Below are positions 31,851 through 40,367 of a stretch of 64,000 nt of DNA, in pieces. The notes beneath the pieces are model-generated. The model made no database searches, had not been told where the DNA came from, and saw only the letters and a list, made by a program, of their open reading frames with translations. Made by a program: the position numbers and the translations under genes. How positions within the stretch are numbered: position 1 is the stretch's first letter; each line of letters begins with the position of its first letter. This DNA comes from an uncultured Clostridia bacterium. Lineage in GTDB: Bacteria; Bacillota; Clostridia; Oscillospirales; Ruminococcaceae. The stretch is from contig CANQWD010000005.1 of the NCBI GenBank assembly GCA_947627465.1, forward strand, positions 1 to 64,000. The letters run 5' to 3'.

Positions 31851-32063
31851 ATGACTTTCAGATTAAAGGAATTACGGGAAAAGCGTCATTTGTCGCAAGT
31901 GCGTTTGGCGGTAGAGTTGGACACGTTTCAAAATTCGATAAGCCGCTATGAAAATCTTGAACACGAAGCCGACTACCAAATGCTAATCAAAATCGCGGAT
32001 TATTTTGATGTTTCGCTCGATTACTTGTTCGGAAGAACGGATAACCCGAATATCAATAAATAA
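31851..32063 (+). CDS. XRE-family HTH regulator, paralog of the previous gene
   Basis: 70 aa, starting MTFRLKELREKRHLSQ and ending DYLFGRTDNPNINK, with a Cro/C1-type helix-turn-helix (about 14-35) and no other domain. ATG 31851 has GTGGGG upstream. It arose by tandem duplication together with its terminator hairpin. The conserved DVSLDYLFGRTDN end is typical of Clostridia phage-type or toxin-antitoxin-type regulators. Confidence 0.87.
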   Translation: MTFRLKELREKRHLSQVRLAVELDTFQNSISRYENLEHEADYQMLIKIADYFDVSLDYLFGRTDNPNINK

Positions 32064-32070
32064 CGAAAAT

Positions 32071-32104
32071 ATCCCCGAAAATCACTCGTTTTCGGGGATT
32101 TTCT
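32071..32104 (+). terminator. Terminator after the second XRE gene
   Basis: ATCCCCGAAAA (32071-32081) pairs with TTTTCGGGGAT (32089-32099), followed by TTTTC. Confidence 0.8.
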
Positions 32105-32233
32105 CGCGATATGTCTTGCTTTTGCGCATTTCCCGAAAAGTGAAATGAACTTTAAGAAAATGAGAAAAAGAGAGCGATTAAGAGAGATTTTAAAAGAAAT
32201 CGGGATATATTTGAATTTTGAGCGAAAAAGTCC

Positions 32234-32262
32234 TTGACAAACGGTTGAAAGCGTGGTATAAT
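32234..32262 (+). promoter_or_regulatory. Sigma-A promoter of rplM-rpsI
   Basis: TTGACA (32234-32239) and TATAAT (32257-32262) are 17 nt apart. The leader of about 77 nt holds CCCGC / GCGGG at 32297-32310, flanked by TTTTTT and AGAAAAGG, which could be an L13-type autoregulatory leader. Confidence 0.8.
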
Positions 32263-32345
32263 AATAAAGTTGCTAATTGCGAAATTTGTTTTTTCCCGCT
32301 TTGCGCGGGAGAAAAGGAAAAATAATTTTACAGGAGGAAAACACA

Positions 32346-32774
32346 ATGTCAACTTATATGGCAAAGCCCGCCGAAGTTACGCGCACTTGGTACGTTCTCG
32401 ACGCGGCAGAAAAGCCGCTCGGACGTGTAGCTGCGGCGGCGGCGCATCTTCTTCGCGGCAAGCATAAGCCCACGTTCACTCCTCATGTGGACTGCGGCGA
32501 CCACGTGATCATCATCAACTGCTCTAAGGCGGTTCTTATCGGTAATAAGCTCGAAAAGAAGTTCTACCGCTATCACACCGGCTGGATCGGTCACCTCAGA
32601 GAGGTAGGCTACGACAAGCTTATGTCGGAGAAGCCCGAAAAGGCTATGACGCTTGCTGTAAACGGCATGCTGCCCAATAACACTCTCGGAAGAAAAGCTC
32701 TCACAAGACTGCGCTGCTACGCAGGTGCGGAGCATAATAACGCGGCTCAGAAGCCCGTTGAATACAAGTTTTAA
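32346..32774 (+). CDS. rplM: 50S ribosomal protein L13
   Basis: 142 aa, the usual length. Conserved L13 features include RTWYVLDAAEKPLGR near the start and GMLPNNTLGRKALTRLR near 105-121. AGGAGG precedes ATG 32346, which I prefer over the longer frame. It forms a two-gene operon with rpsI, as in nearly all bacteria. Confidence 0.96.
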   Translation: MSTYMAKPAEVTRTWYVLDAAEKPLGRVAAAAAHLLRGKHKPTFTPHVDCGDHVIIINCSKAVLIGNKLEKKFYRYHTGWIGHLREVGYDKLMSEKPEKAMTLAVNGMLPNNTLGRKALTRLRCYAGAEHNNAAQKPVEYKF

Positions 32775-32786
32775 GGAGGGCTTTTT

Positions 32787-33185
32787 ATGTACGAATCTAA
32801 ACCTTACTACTATGGCACGGGCAGAAGAAAGCACTCTGTCGCTCGTGTAAGAGTATATCCCGGAAGCGGTTCGATCACTATCAACAACCGCTCCATTGAC
32901 GATTATTTTGGTCTCGATACGCTGAAGCTGATCGTTCGTCAGCCTCTCGCGCTTACCGACCTTATGGAGAAGTTCGACATCGTTTGCACTGTTGCGGGCG
33001 GCGGCGTTACCGGGCAGGCGGGCGCTATCCGTCACGGTTTGTCACGCGCTCTGCTCCAGTACTCCGACGAGTTGCGCCCCGTTCTTAAGAAAGCGGGCTT
33101 CCTCACTCGTGACCCGAGAATGAAGGAACGTAAGAAATACGGTCTCAAGGCTGCACGTCGTGCACCTCAGTTCTCGAAGCGTTAA
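32787..33185 (+). CDS. rpsI: 30S ribosomal protein S9
   Basis: 132 aa. The family motifs [32 protein letters not shown] and the C-terminal basic tail [16 protein letters not shown], which contacts P-site tRNA, are all present. AAGGAGG is well placed before the ATG, 12 nt after rplM. Confidence 0.97.
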   Translation: MYESKPYYYGTGRRKHSVARVRVYPGSGSITINNRSIDDYFGLDTLKLIVRQPLALTDLMEKFDIVCTVAGGGVTGQAGAIRHGLSRALLQYSDELRPVLKKAGFLTRDPRMKERKKYGLKAARRAPQFSKR

Positions 33186-33311
33186 TCAACGTTTTGGCTG
33201 TGCGGAATTTCATTTTAAAAACAGTCAACGATTGGTCGGAATGAAAGCGGCATCATGCCGCAGTTATCGAAGAGATAATTATTCCGTTATCGAATTTATT
33301 TTCTACAAAAG

Positions 33312-33338
33312 GCTCCCGTCAACCGACGGGGGCTTTTT
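33312..33338 (+). terminator. Terminator of rplM-rpsI
   Basis: GCTCCCGTC (33312-33320) pairs with GACGGGGGC (33325-33333), followed by TTTTT. It overlaps the end of the convergent SLOG gene. An extra GCGGCATCATGCCGC hairpin lies near 33249. Confidence 0.82.
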
Positions 33339-33340
33339 AA

Positions 33341-33772
33341 CTATACCTTAGCAAGGTTGATTATAACCTTGCCTTTTCTCTTAGCCTTTTCTGCAAACTG
33401 TGAAGCGCCGCCCCAATCGCGCGTAATATAGCAGACCACGGCGTCGCACTTGTTGACCATATAGTTGTTGCTGAAAGATATTGCAAAACGTTTTAGAACG
33501 TTCTCAATGCCTTTGGGAACAAGCGTCGGCAACGCGTATTGTTCACTGTTTTTGTCAACCGGAATATACGAAAGCACAATATAACAGGTTATCTGCGGGT
33601 ATTTAAGTAAAGCCTGCCCGAGAACACTTTGCACCATTAAGTCAAATGCTCCGTGTGTGCCGACAAGAAATGTTATTTTCTCATTTTCCTTTATCAATTG
33701 CTGTACTGTTTGCTCCAAGAGCGGCTTAACCGAGCTTGGAGTATCTTTATGTCCAAAAAACGTTACAATCAT
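33341..33772 (-). CDS. SLOG/DUF1273-like nucleotide-binding protein
   Basis: 143 aa with a Rossmann-like fold: MIVTFFGHKD at the N-terminus, FLVGTHGAFDLMV near 35-48, and the C-terminal CDAVVCYITRDWGGASQFAEKAKRKG (here in part: VVCYITRDWGGA). These match the SLOG superfamily of small nucleotide- or ligand-sensing proteins, common as stand-alone genes in Clostridia. The role is unknown. It is divergent from a small HTH gene, with a palindrome between them. Confidence 0.75.
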   Translation of the reverse strand: MIVTFFGHKDTPSSVKPLLEQTVQQLIKENEKITFLVGTHGAFDLMVQSVLGQALLKYPQITCYIVLSYIPVDKNSEQYALPTLVPKGIENVLKRFAISFSNNYMVNKCDAVVCYITRDWGGASQFAEKAKRKGKVIINLAKV

Positions 33773-33804
33773 AATAAAAACTCCTTTATTTAATTACTAT
33801 TTAT

Positions 33805-33867
33805 ATAGTAACATATATATGTACTTTGTCAATAACGAATTACATTATTTAAATACATTTAAATGTA
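33805..33867 (-). promoter_or_regulatory. Promoter of the SLOG gene and adjacent palindrome
   Basis: On the minus strand TTGACA (33827-33832) and TACTAT (33805-33810) are 16 nt apart. The perfect palindrome TACATTTAAATGTA lies at 33854-33867, between the divergent promoters, and could be the operator of the HTH protein. Confidence 0.6.
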
Positions 33868-33916
33868 GTAAACAAATATGTATATTGTAAAAGCGAACTA
33901 TTATAATAAAATAATA

Positions 33917-34177
33917 TTGAGGGGTGATTTTACGGAAAAAACGGTTTCTATCATAACAATAAAGGATTACGGCAAAATAGACATCTGCTTAAAAGAAATT
34001 TTAGATGAGCGCGGCGTAACAAGAAGCCATATTGCAAAGGCTTCAAACACACGCTTTGAAGTTATCAACAAGTGGTATTCCAATAAGGTCGAGAAACTTG
34101 ACTTAGATGTTTTGGCGCGGATTTGCTATGTTCTTGACTGCTCTCCAAGCGATATAATTAAGTATAACGGCAAATAA
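33917..34177 (+). CDS. Small XRE/HTH_26-type regulator, start uncertain
   Basis: About 86 aa from TTG 33917. An HTH domain of the Cro/C1 (HTH_26) type covers roughly the last 65 residues (CLKEILDERGVTRSHIAKAS...). The start is unclear: TATAAT at 33902-33907 would place transcription near 33913, and GAGGGGTGA at 33919-33927 looks like the ribosome binding site, but no ATG, GTG or TTG in frame follows it at normal distance. ACG 33932 is a conceivable non-standard start. An ATG at 33878 lies upstream of the putative -10 box. Confidence 0.7.
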   Translation: MRGDFTEKTVSIITIKDYGKIDICLKEILDERGVTRSHIAKASNTRFEVINKWYSNKVEKLDLDVLARICYVLDCSPSDIIKYNGK

Positions 34178-34213
34178 AACAGGCTCTCGTATTATTGAGA
34201 GCCTGTTTCTATA
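34177..34213 (+). terminator. Terminator after the HTH_26 gene
   Basis: AAACAGGCTCTC (34177-34188) pairs with GAGAGCCTGTTT (34197-34208), followed by CTATATT. Confidence 0.85.
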
Positions 34214-34252
34214 TTCGTTTGCTTATGTAAAAAATTTATCGGCAGTGTAAGA

Positions 34253-34388
34253 AAGCGGCGCCAAAATCGGCGTCGCTTCAGTTTGTGGAAAAAGTAAATT
34301 ATAAAAGAAGCCCTCAAAAAATACAGTCAGCTAATTGAGCGTGTTAGGGGGAAGTGGGGGAGGGAAAGGGGAAAAGGGAGCGCGAGGG
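34253..34388. other. Hairpin and G-run tract downstream of pilT
   Basis: A hairpin AAGCGGCGCC / GGCGTCGCTT lies at about 34254-34277. At 34346-34388 the plus strand has six runs of three or more G (GGGGG, GGGGG, GGG, GGGG, GGG, GGGG) with short A-rich loops, which fits a G-quadruplex. Neither is coding. On the minus strand the tract is C-rich and sits just past the pilT stop codon. Confidence 0.7.
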
Positions 34389-34429
34389 GACAACTCCACT
34401 TCAACATAAAAAAGAGAGAAAATTTTTTA

Positions 34430-35515
34430 TCAATATCCGCCCGCGAGATAACGTTTGAATTCCGTAGGATCCTGACATCTTTCACGTCCGACTTCCTCGG
34501 CGATCTTGCCCATTCTTACAAGACGCGCAAGGTCTTGGTCGAGCGAGAACATTCCGTCCTTTTTGCCCGTAGCGATAGTCGAGGGGATCTGATAGATCTT
34601 GCCCTCGCGTATCTGCGAACTTACCGCGTCCGTTCTGCAAAGGACTTCCATTGCCGCGCAGCGCCCCTTGCCGTCCAACGTAGGAACAAGCGTTTGAGAA
34701 ATAATGCCGACAATGTTTCCCGCGAGCTGCGAACGAATTTGTCCTTGAGAATGCGGAGGATAAACGTCGATTATACGGTTTATCGTATCCGCCGCGCCCG
34801 TCGTATGCAGCGTTGAAAGTACCAAGTGACCTGTTTCAGCCGCGGTAACAGCCGCGTTGATAGTCTCAAAGTCACGCATTTCTCCGACGAGTATAACGTC
34901 CGGGTCCTCACGGAGCGCCGCACGAAGCGAGCCTGCGAACGAATCCACATCCGCGCCGATCTCGCGCTGGTTTACCATTGCCTGTTTGTGTGTGTGAACA
35001 TACTCGATAGGATCCTCGACCGTAATTATATGACAGCTCTTTTGGCGGTTGATGTGGTCTATCATGGCGGCAAGCGTCGTGGATTTACCGGAACCCGTAG
35101 GACCGGTTACAAGCACCAAGCCGCGCGGACGCATTACGAACTCACCGAGCGTTGCGGGGAGGTTAAGATCGGCAAGCGTGGGTATCTCGTCGCTCAGCAA
35201 ACGTATAGCCACGGCGTGATAACCGCGCTGTCTGTATACGTTGACACGGTGACGGAAGCCTGTCGCGGATGTGTACGAAAAGTCCGTATCCAAGCCTTTG
35301 GAGATTTGTGATTTGTGCTTGATCGACGTGATCTGATTGATGATATTTACGATAATAGGCTCTGTGCAGTCTTGATAGCCCGACATTTTTCTGAGCGAGC
35401 CGTGCTGTCGAACGATGGGCGGAAGTCCTGCTGTAAAGTGTAGGTCCGAGCATTTCAGCGCGCGTGCCTCGTCCAAAATTTTGTTGATGTCCATTACATT
35501 GTTCGTATGTTCCAC
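34430..35515 (-). CDS. pilT: Type IV pilus retraction ATPase PilT
   Basis: 361 aa. An N-terminal PAS-like domain (1-110) carries KCSDLHFTAGLPPIVRQHG. The ATPase core has Walker A GPTGSGKST (about 137-145), the Asp box EDPIEYVH, Walker B ALREDPDVILVGEMRD and the His box LSTLHTTGAADTINRI, and the PilT-type C-terminus. PilT powers pilus depolymerisation, needed for twitching and DNA uptake. The start is GTG 35515 with AAGGAG about 9 nt upstream. It lies 36 nt after pilB. Confidence 0.95.
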   Translation of the reverse strand: MEHTNNVMDINKILDEARALKCSDLHFTAGLPPIVRQHGSLRKMSGYQDCTEPIIVNIINQITSIKHKSQISKGLDTDFSYTSATGFRHRVNVYRQRGYHAVAIRLLSDEIPTLADLNLPATLGEFVMRPRGLVLVTGPTGSGKSTTLAAMIDHINRQKSCHIITVEDPIEYVHTHKQAMVNQREIGADVDSFAGSLRAALREDPDVILVGEMRDFETINAAVTAAETGHLVLSTLHTTGAADTINRIIDVYPPHSQGQIRSQLAGNIVGIISQTLVPTLDGKGRCAAMEVLCRTDAVSSQIREGKIYQIPSTIATGKKDGMFSLDQDLARLVRMGKIAEEVGRERCQDPTEFKRYLAGGY

Positions 35516-35551
35516 TTGTCATTACTCCTTATTATTACAGAATTCTGTCGT

Positions 35552-37255
35552 TTATACGGTGTATGTTGCCTTAACAAGCTCGTCTATTGACGTTCTTCCC
35601 GCCAGTACCATTTTGGTTACGTTATCGCGAAGCAGCAGTGTGCCGTTCTTGGTCGCTTGAGCGCCAATTTCCTCCGCCGTGGCGCCCGACGAGATAAGTT
35701 CTTTGATATCCGGAGACGATACTATTATCTCGTGGATCGCGGTACGTCCCGCATAGCCCGTGTTGTGGCACATGCGGCATCCGCCCGGGTGAGGTCTGCA
35801 TATTTGCACAGGTTCTGTAAGGTTCATAAGCTTGAGATCGTCGGGGCTATCGCACAGAAACTCCTCCTTACATTCCTTGCATAAGAGCTTTACAAGACGC
35901 TGTGCCACGATACCTACGACCGAGGAAGCTACCATGTACGGCGCAACGCCCATATCTACCAAACGGACTATGGTACCCGCCGCGTCGTTCGTATGCAGCG
36001 TAGACAAAACAAAGTGTCCCGTAATAGCGGCACGTATCGCGATGTCGGCTGTCTCGCCGTCACGTATCTCGCCGACCATTATGATGTCCGGGTCCTGACG
36101 GAGTATTGAACGCAGCGCCGCCGCGAACGTCATTCCGGCTTTTGCGTTTATCTGGCACTGATTTACGCCGTCTATCTTCTTTTCGACAGGGTCCTCAACA
36201 GTTACGATGTTTACGTTCGGTTTTGAAAGCTCGCCGAGCGTCGCGTAAAGCGTCGTGGATTTACCCGAACCCGTAGGTCCCGTAACCAGCATAACGCCGT
36301 TCGGGCAGCGGATTATCTGTTCAAACATCTCGTAGTTATACTCAGTCATACCGAGGTCGGTTATCTTTCTTGCCTTATCATCAGCCGTTGAAAGCAGACG
36401 GATAACGCATTTTTCGCCGTATACGCAAGGGATAGTCGAGACACGCATGTCGAGGTTTACGCCGTCGATACGCGTTCCGAAACGTCCGTCAAGCGGGATA
36501 CGTTTTTCGGCTATGTTCATACCGGCCAGGATCTTTATACGAGTTATTATCGAGTTGTGGAACGTAGGCGGAATCTTCATTTCCTGCTCTACAAGTTCGC
36601 CGTCTATTCTGAAGCGTATGCGCGTTCTGTCCTTGAACGGCTCTATATGAATATCCGTACATTGGTTTCTGAACGCCGTCTCTACCATCATATTTACAAG
36701 TTTTACGATAGGCGCGTTATCGATACGACCCTCGGATTCCGCCTTTTCGAGGTCAAGATCATCGTCCGCTTGCTTTTCGTTTTCCAGCTCCGTCATCGTG
36801 CTGTCGATAGCCTGCGACGAATAATACTTGTTAATTGCCGCTTCTATCATCGTTTTTGTTGATATCTGCGGTACTATTTCCATTCCCGTGGTTACTTTCA
36901 AGTCCTCGAAGATGTAGAAGTTTACGGGATCGTTTGTCGCGACCATCAATCTGCCGTGGTTTATTTCAAACGCGAAAACAACCTTTTCACGCGCGATCTC
37001 CTCAGGGATCTTTGCTACCGCGTCGGTATTGATCTTTCTTGAGGACAAGTCAATAAACGGCACTTTCAGACGTATGGACAATGCCTGCGCCAATTGTGTT
37101 TCGGACACAAGTCCCATTTCCAGCATAACGTCGCCGAGCATCTTTCCGTTGCTTGAACGCTGAGTTACCAGCGCGTCGTTAAGCTGTTTCTCGCTGATAA
37201 ATCCGTTTTCAACGAGTATTTGACCGATTGGTACGTTTTTAATTGGTCCCGCCAT
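35552..37255 (-). CDS. pilB: Type IV pilus assembly ATPase PilB with MshEN domain
   Basis: 567 aa. An N-terminal MshEN-type region holds two repeats, IGQILVENGFISEKQLNDAL and LGDVMLEMGLVSETQLAQAL (about 10-60), a fold that binds c-di-GMP in MshE and related ATPases. The ATPase core follows with Walker A GPTGSGKST (about 325), Asp box EDPVE, Walker B LRQDPDIIMVGEIRD and His box LSTLHTND. A zinc motif of four cysteines (CKEC and CRMC with spacing typical of GspE/PilB) lies near 460-497. It drives pilus extension. The first MshEN repeat lacks the usual arginine, so c-di-GMP binding is not certain. Confidence 0.95.
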   Translation of the reverse strand: MAGPIKNVPIGQILVENGFISEKQLNDALVTQRSSNGKMLGDVMLEMGLVSETQLAQALSIRLKVPFIDLSSRKINTDAVAKIPEEIAREKVVFAFEINHGRLMVATNDPVNFYIFEDLKVTTGMEIVPQISTKTMIEAAINKYYSSQAIDSTMTELENEKQADDDLDLEKAESEGRIDNAPIVKLVNMMVETAFRNQCTDIHIEPFKDRTRIRFRIDGELVEQEMKIPPTFHNSIITRIKILAGMNIAEKRIPLDGRFGTRIDGVNLDMRVSTIPCVYGEKCVIRLLSTADDKARKITDLGMTEYNYEMFEQIIRCPNGVMLVTGPTGSGKSTTLYATLGELSKPNVNIVTVEDPVEKKIDGVNQCQINAKAGMTFAAALRSILRQDPDIIMVGEIRDGETADIAIRAAITGHFVLSTLHTNDAAGTIVRLVDMGVAPYMVASSVVGIVAQRLVKLLCKECKEEFLCDSPDDLKLMNLTEPVQICRPHPGGCRMCHNTGYAGRTAIHEIIVSSPDIKELISSGATAEEIGAQATKNGTLLLRDNVTKMVLAGRTSIDELVKATYTV

Positions 37256-37320
37256 CTCTAATTCTTCCTTTCGGTAAAAGCTTTTCCGAGAAATTCGGAA
37301 TTATATTATTGCAAAATCAC

Positions 37321-37349
37321 TTGCAATATTTGTAATTATGTGCTAAAAT
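37321..37349 (+). promoter_or_regulatory. Promoter of the prepilin peptidase gene
   Basis: TTGCAA (37321-37326) and TAAAAT (37344-37349) are 17 nt apart, with AAGGAGG ahead of the ATG. The divergent pilB promoter probably overlaps it (TATAAT on the minus strand at about 37301-37306). Confidence 0.6.
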
Positions 37350-37379
37350 AGTATTATACTATTTTAAGGAGGTTTTTTT

Positions 37380-38420
37380 ATGCCCATTGGTTTACACATT
37401 TTTTACGCGGTTTTGGCGTTCGTTCTCGGCTCCGTTATCGGCAGTTTTCTTAACGTTGTCATTCTGCGTACCCCGCTTCATCAATCCATCGTCACCGAGC
37501 CGTCGCACTGCTTTTCCTGCGGTCACAGGCTTGCTTGGTACGACATGTTCCCGATCTTCAGCTGGATCTTTCTGCGGGGGAAGTGCCGCTATTGCGGTTC
37601 AAAGATATCGCCGCGCTATATGATAATCGAAGCGACGACCGCCGTGCTTTATTGCTTATCCTATTTGATATTCGGATTAAAGCTTGAGCTTGCGTTTTCC
37701 GCTGTACTTATGGCGGTGCTCATTGTTTTGAGCGCCATCGACATCGACCGCTTTGAAATACCCTATTGGTGCAGCATTACAGTTGCTGTCTTGGGCGTAG
37801 CGGCGATCTTTGTTTTCAAGGAGACGCCGTGGTATGAGCGGCTTATCGCAATGGGAATTATTTTGGTTGTATTTGTTCTTCTTGTTCTCGTAGGCGGAAT
37901 GGGCGGCGGCGACCTTCAGCTTATGCTCGGCGCGTCGCTTCTTCTGGGCTACAAAGTTTTCATCGCTTTGTTTATCGGCGTATTCTTCGGGGCGATCTAC
38001 GGCACGCTAAAGAAATTTCACGACCGTGAAGCCGAAAAAGAGGTTTCCGAAAAAATCAAAGGGCTTGTTGAAGAATGGTATCAAAATCAGGTTGACCTTG
38101 GCTGCGGTTACGTTACCGAGGGCAACGAAGATACTATTGTCGGCAGTATAAGTGAGGGAGATCCCGATATTGAATGGGAATTTCTTGAAGAAAAGGTTTG
38201 GAAAGGTCTGCCCGAAAAGGCAGCTCTCAGTAAAACCTTGCGTGAGAATGTTACCGACGAACGCGAGGGAGGTTTTAAGATCATTATCAAAGGCGATAAG
38301 ATCGAGCGAGTGAAATACTCGCGAAGAATGGTTTTCGGACCGTTCCTCGGTCTCGGCATTGCGGCTTCATGGCTTGTTGGAACTCAGATCCTCGGTTGGT
38401 ATTTAAGCCTTATGCACTAA
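37380..38420 (+). CDS. pilD: Prepilin peptidase (PilD/GspO, A24) with a large cytosolic insertion
   Basis: 346 aa, longer than the usual 240-270. The N-terminal methylase-like zinc part has GSVIGSFLNVVILR, then CFSCGH and CRYCGS. Catalytic aspartates are seen in SAIDIDRFEIP (about 121) and GGMGGGDLQLM (about 178). Several TM helices flank these. Between the last catalytic loop and the final TM helix lies an acidic/basic insertion of about 100 residues (roughly 220-315) that I do not recognise. The enzyme cleaves the leader of prepilins after glycine and methylates the new N-terminus. It is the only gene of the pilus locus on the plus strand. Confidence 0.92.
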   Translation: MPIGLHIFYAVLAFVLGSVIGSFLNVVILRTPLHQSIVTEPSHCFSCGHRLAWYDMFPIFSWIFLRGKCRYCGSKISPRYMIIEATTAVLYCLSYLIFGLKLELAFSAVLMAVLIVLSAIDIDRFEIPYWCSITVAVLGVAAIFVFKETPWYERLIAMGIILVVFVLLVLVGGMGGGDLQLMLGASLLLGYKVFIALFIGVFFGAIYGTLKKFHDREAEKEVSEKIKGLVEEWYQNQVDLGCGYVTEGNEDTIVGSISEGDPDIEWEFLEEKVWKGLPEKAALSKTLRENVTDEREGGFKIIIKGDKIERVKYSRRMVFGPFLGLGIAASWLVGTQILGWYLSLMH

Positions 38421-38465
38421 TTTGAAAACGCGAAAACGCGCAGCTGTTAAAAATTTACAAACATT

Positions 38466-38496
38466 TCGGGGCGAGCTTGTCGCCCCGATTTGTTTG
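38466..38496 (+). terminator. Terminator after pilD
   Basis: TCGGGGCGA (38466-38474) pairs with TCGCCCCGA (38480-38488), followed by TTTGTTTG. It lies between convergent genes and may act in both directions. Confidence 0.8.
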
Positions 38497-38506
38497 TATA
38501 AGTTAT

Positions 38507-39388
38507 TTAAGGTTCTTTAGGAGCGATGTAGTAGATGTATGTGTCGGGATAGAAGAACTTTGTGCCGCTTGAGTCGGTGTATCCCGTGCCGGCCGACATC
38601 GACGACTGCAAATCGTTTATTTCCTTGACGTCAAAGGCGGGTTCGTTCATGTTCAATCCGCAGTTGACGTAGGTTGAGCCTTCAAAGGACATGTGGCTTT
38701 TTTTCCTTGCCAATTCGCTTGTCGCGTTATAGCATTTTTCATCTGTGTAAACCTTAGTCACTACCTTATAGCCCAAAGCGTTAACGCTTGATGACGTTTG
38801 AGTAAAGTTCTCAAGATGGATGACCGGGTAAAGCCCCTTGTACATCACATCGTCAAATACCTTTCTGGTATCCGCCGGGTTTGAGGGTTCTTTGATCGAC
38901 AGCGTATAAACGGGATCCTGCGTAAAGTTGTTGTCTACGACCTCGTTTGTCAGCATAAGCTTTTGCTTTCCGCTGTTCGTTGCGTCGTCCAGCCAACGTA
39001 TACCTATGCAGCGCACCTCGTAATTTGCGGCGTCGGGATCGGTTTTCATAAAGGTGTTGAATTTATTAAGTCCCGTATTGGCGTCAGTCGACGCCTTAAG
39101 CACCAGCGCACCCGAATATGTTGCCGCGCGCGGCACATTTTCAAAAGGCTGAACATACTTTGCGCTTTTCAGACAGCCCTCGATATACGAGTTGATCGTT
39201 TCCGCAAGCATTGTTGCGCGGCCGGCTTTCTGGTTTCCGGCGATAAGCTCCATTACCGGACCCGCAAATGACATTACGCCGAGCACCAGTATTGACAGCA
39301 AGGCGACGGAAATTACTACTTCGACCAGCGTAAAGCCGCCCTTGTTGCGTTTGCTTAGCAAACGCTTGAATTTTGTTTTCATTTTCAT
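38507..39388 (-). CDS. Type IV prepilin-like protein (minor pilin), 293 aa
   Basis: The class III signal KRNKGG followed by FTLVEVVISVALLSILVL is complete, with cleavage before Phe and Glu at +5. The hydrophobic N-terminal helix is followed by a large globular part of about 255 residues without recognised domains. It ends TYIYYIAPKEP. It is the last gene of the minus-strand pilus operon and likely a minor or tip pilin. The preceding prepilin gene ends only 15 nt upstream. Confidence 0.85.
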   Translation of the reverse strand: MKMKTKFKRLLSKRNKGGFTLVEVVISVALLSILVLGVMSFAGPVMELIAGNQKAGRATMLAETINSYIEGCLKSAKYVQPFENVPRAATYSGALVLKASTDANTGLNKFNTFMKTDPDAANYEVRCIGIRWLDDATNSGKQKLMLTNEVVDNNFTQDPVYTLSIKEPSNPADTRKVFDDVMYKGLYPVIHLENFTQTSSSVNALGYKVVTKVYTDEKCYNATSELARKKSHMSFEGSTYVNCGLNMNEPAFDVKEINDLQSSMSAGTGYTDSSGTKFFYPDTYIYYIAPKEP

Positions 39389-39403
39389 AATTCCACTCCT
39401 TTC

Positions 39404-40348
39404 TTACGGTGTTGAAGTCGGGGTCGAGGTGGTTGTGTTTTTGGGATAAGCGCCAAAAATGTTCACGTATATATACGTAGTATTCGTTGATGCATCTAAG
39501 TATTCATACGGTGAGTAATGACCGGTGCCCGTTACATTATTACCAAACGATTGTGCGGAAAAACCGGGTATACTGCGGTCAAGCTTTACAACAAATTCCA
39601 TTGTCGTGCTCGAACTGAAGCCGGTGCTTGAGCTGTGAATATTTACGCCGTTTTCGCCGCACTTCTGCACTCTTGCGCCGGTGGGCACTACTACGTTGCT
39701 GATTTCTACTACTTTGGCAAGTTCGGCGTTGGCTTGGGGTGCGCCGAAGAATATTGATACCTGCGAGTGAGGCACATCGTCGGGGTCAACTCCGCCCGAT
39801 CCGTCAATGTTCACTTTCAGCTTATACTTACTGGGATCACTCGCATCGTTTTCGACGTCGATCGAAAGACCGCTGATTCCTTTTGTGCCCGTAATTCTCG
39901 TATCGAAACGATTGGTTACTGCGCCTGTGCCGATACCGCCGTTGCCGCCGGAGTTTGTGCCGCCGCTGGTGGTAGTCTCTATGCCGCCCTCGGGACCGTT
40001 GTAATCCAACTCGCCCACGATGTAGTTTACGCCATCCGTACCACCCGCTTCGCCGTTGGCGTTTTTAAGCTGATAGTTGATGTGCATGGTATCCGTCAAA
40101 CCGTTAAATTTGAGGTCAAGTGTTCCGTCGGTGCCGTGGGCCGAGTCAAAATTCAAATCCTTGCCCTTTGCTATAAGCGTCTGCTCCTGCTGCTGCAAAC
40201 TTTTGGAATAATCCATATTCCTTTGACGGCGGTTGATCGCCAGATTCAATATCTGAACGATCATCGCTGCCATGACCGCAAATACGGCGAATGCAACAAC
40301 AATTTCAACCAAAGTGAAGCCGCTCTTTTTAAATATTCTTTTCTTCAT
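39404..40348 (-). CDS. Type IV prepilin-like protein (minor pilin), 314 aa
   Basis: It begins MKKRIFKKSG then FTLVEIVVAFAVFAVMAAM, a complete prepilin peptidase site with Glu+5 and a hydrophobic helix. The middle has a glycine-rich linker (about 125-145, GGTNSGGNGGIGTG type) and the C-terminus a Thr/Ser/Pro tail. The globular domain is not recognised. An AGGCGC/GGAGG-like site precedes the ATG. It lies between the PilX-like gene and the 293-aa prepilin. Confidence 0.85.
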   Translation of the reverse strand: MKKRIFKKSGFTLVEIVVAFAVFAVMAAMIVQILNLAINRRQRNMDYSKSLQQQEQTLIAKGKDLNFDSAHGTDGTLDLKFNGLTDTMHINYQLKNANGEAGGTDGVNYIVGELDYNGPEGGIETTTSGGTNSGGNGGIGTGAVTNRFDTRITGTKGISGLSIDVENDASDPSKYKLKVNIDGSGGVDPDDVPHSQVSIFFGAPQANAELAKVVEISNVVVPTGARVQKCGENGVNIHSSSTGFSSSTTMEFVVKLDRSIPGFSAQSFGNNVTGTGHYSPYEYLDASTNTTYIYVNIFGAYPKNTTTSTPTSTP

Positions 40349-40367
40349 AATAAAGCGCCTCCTTTTA

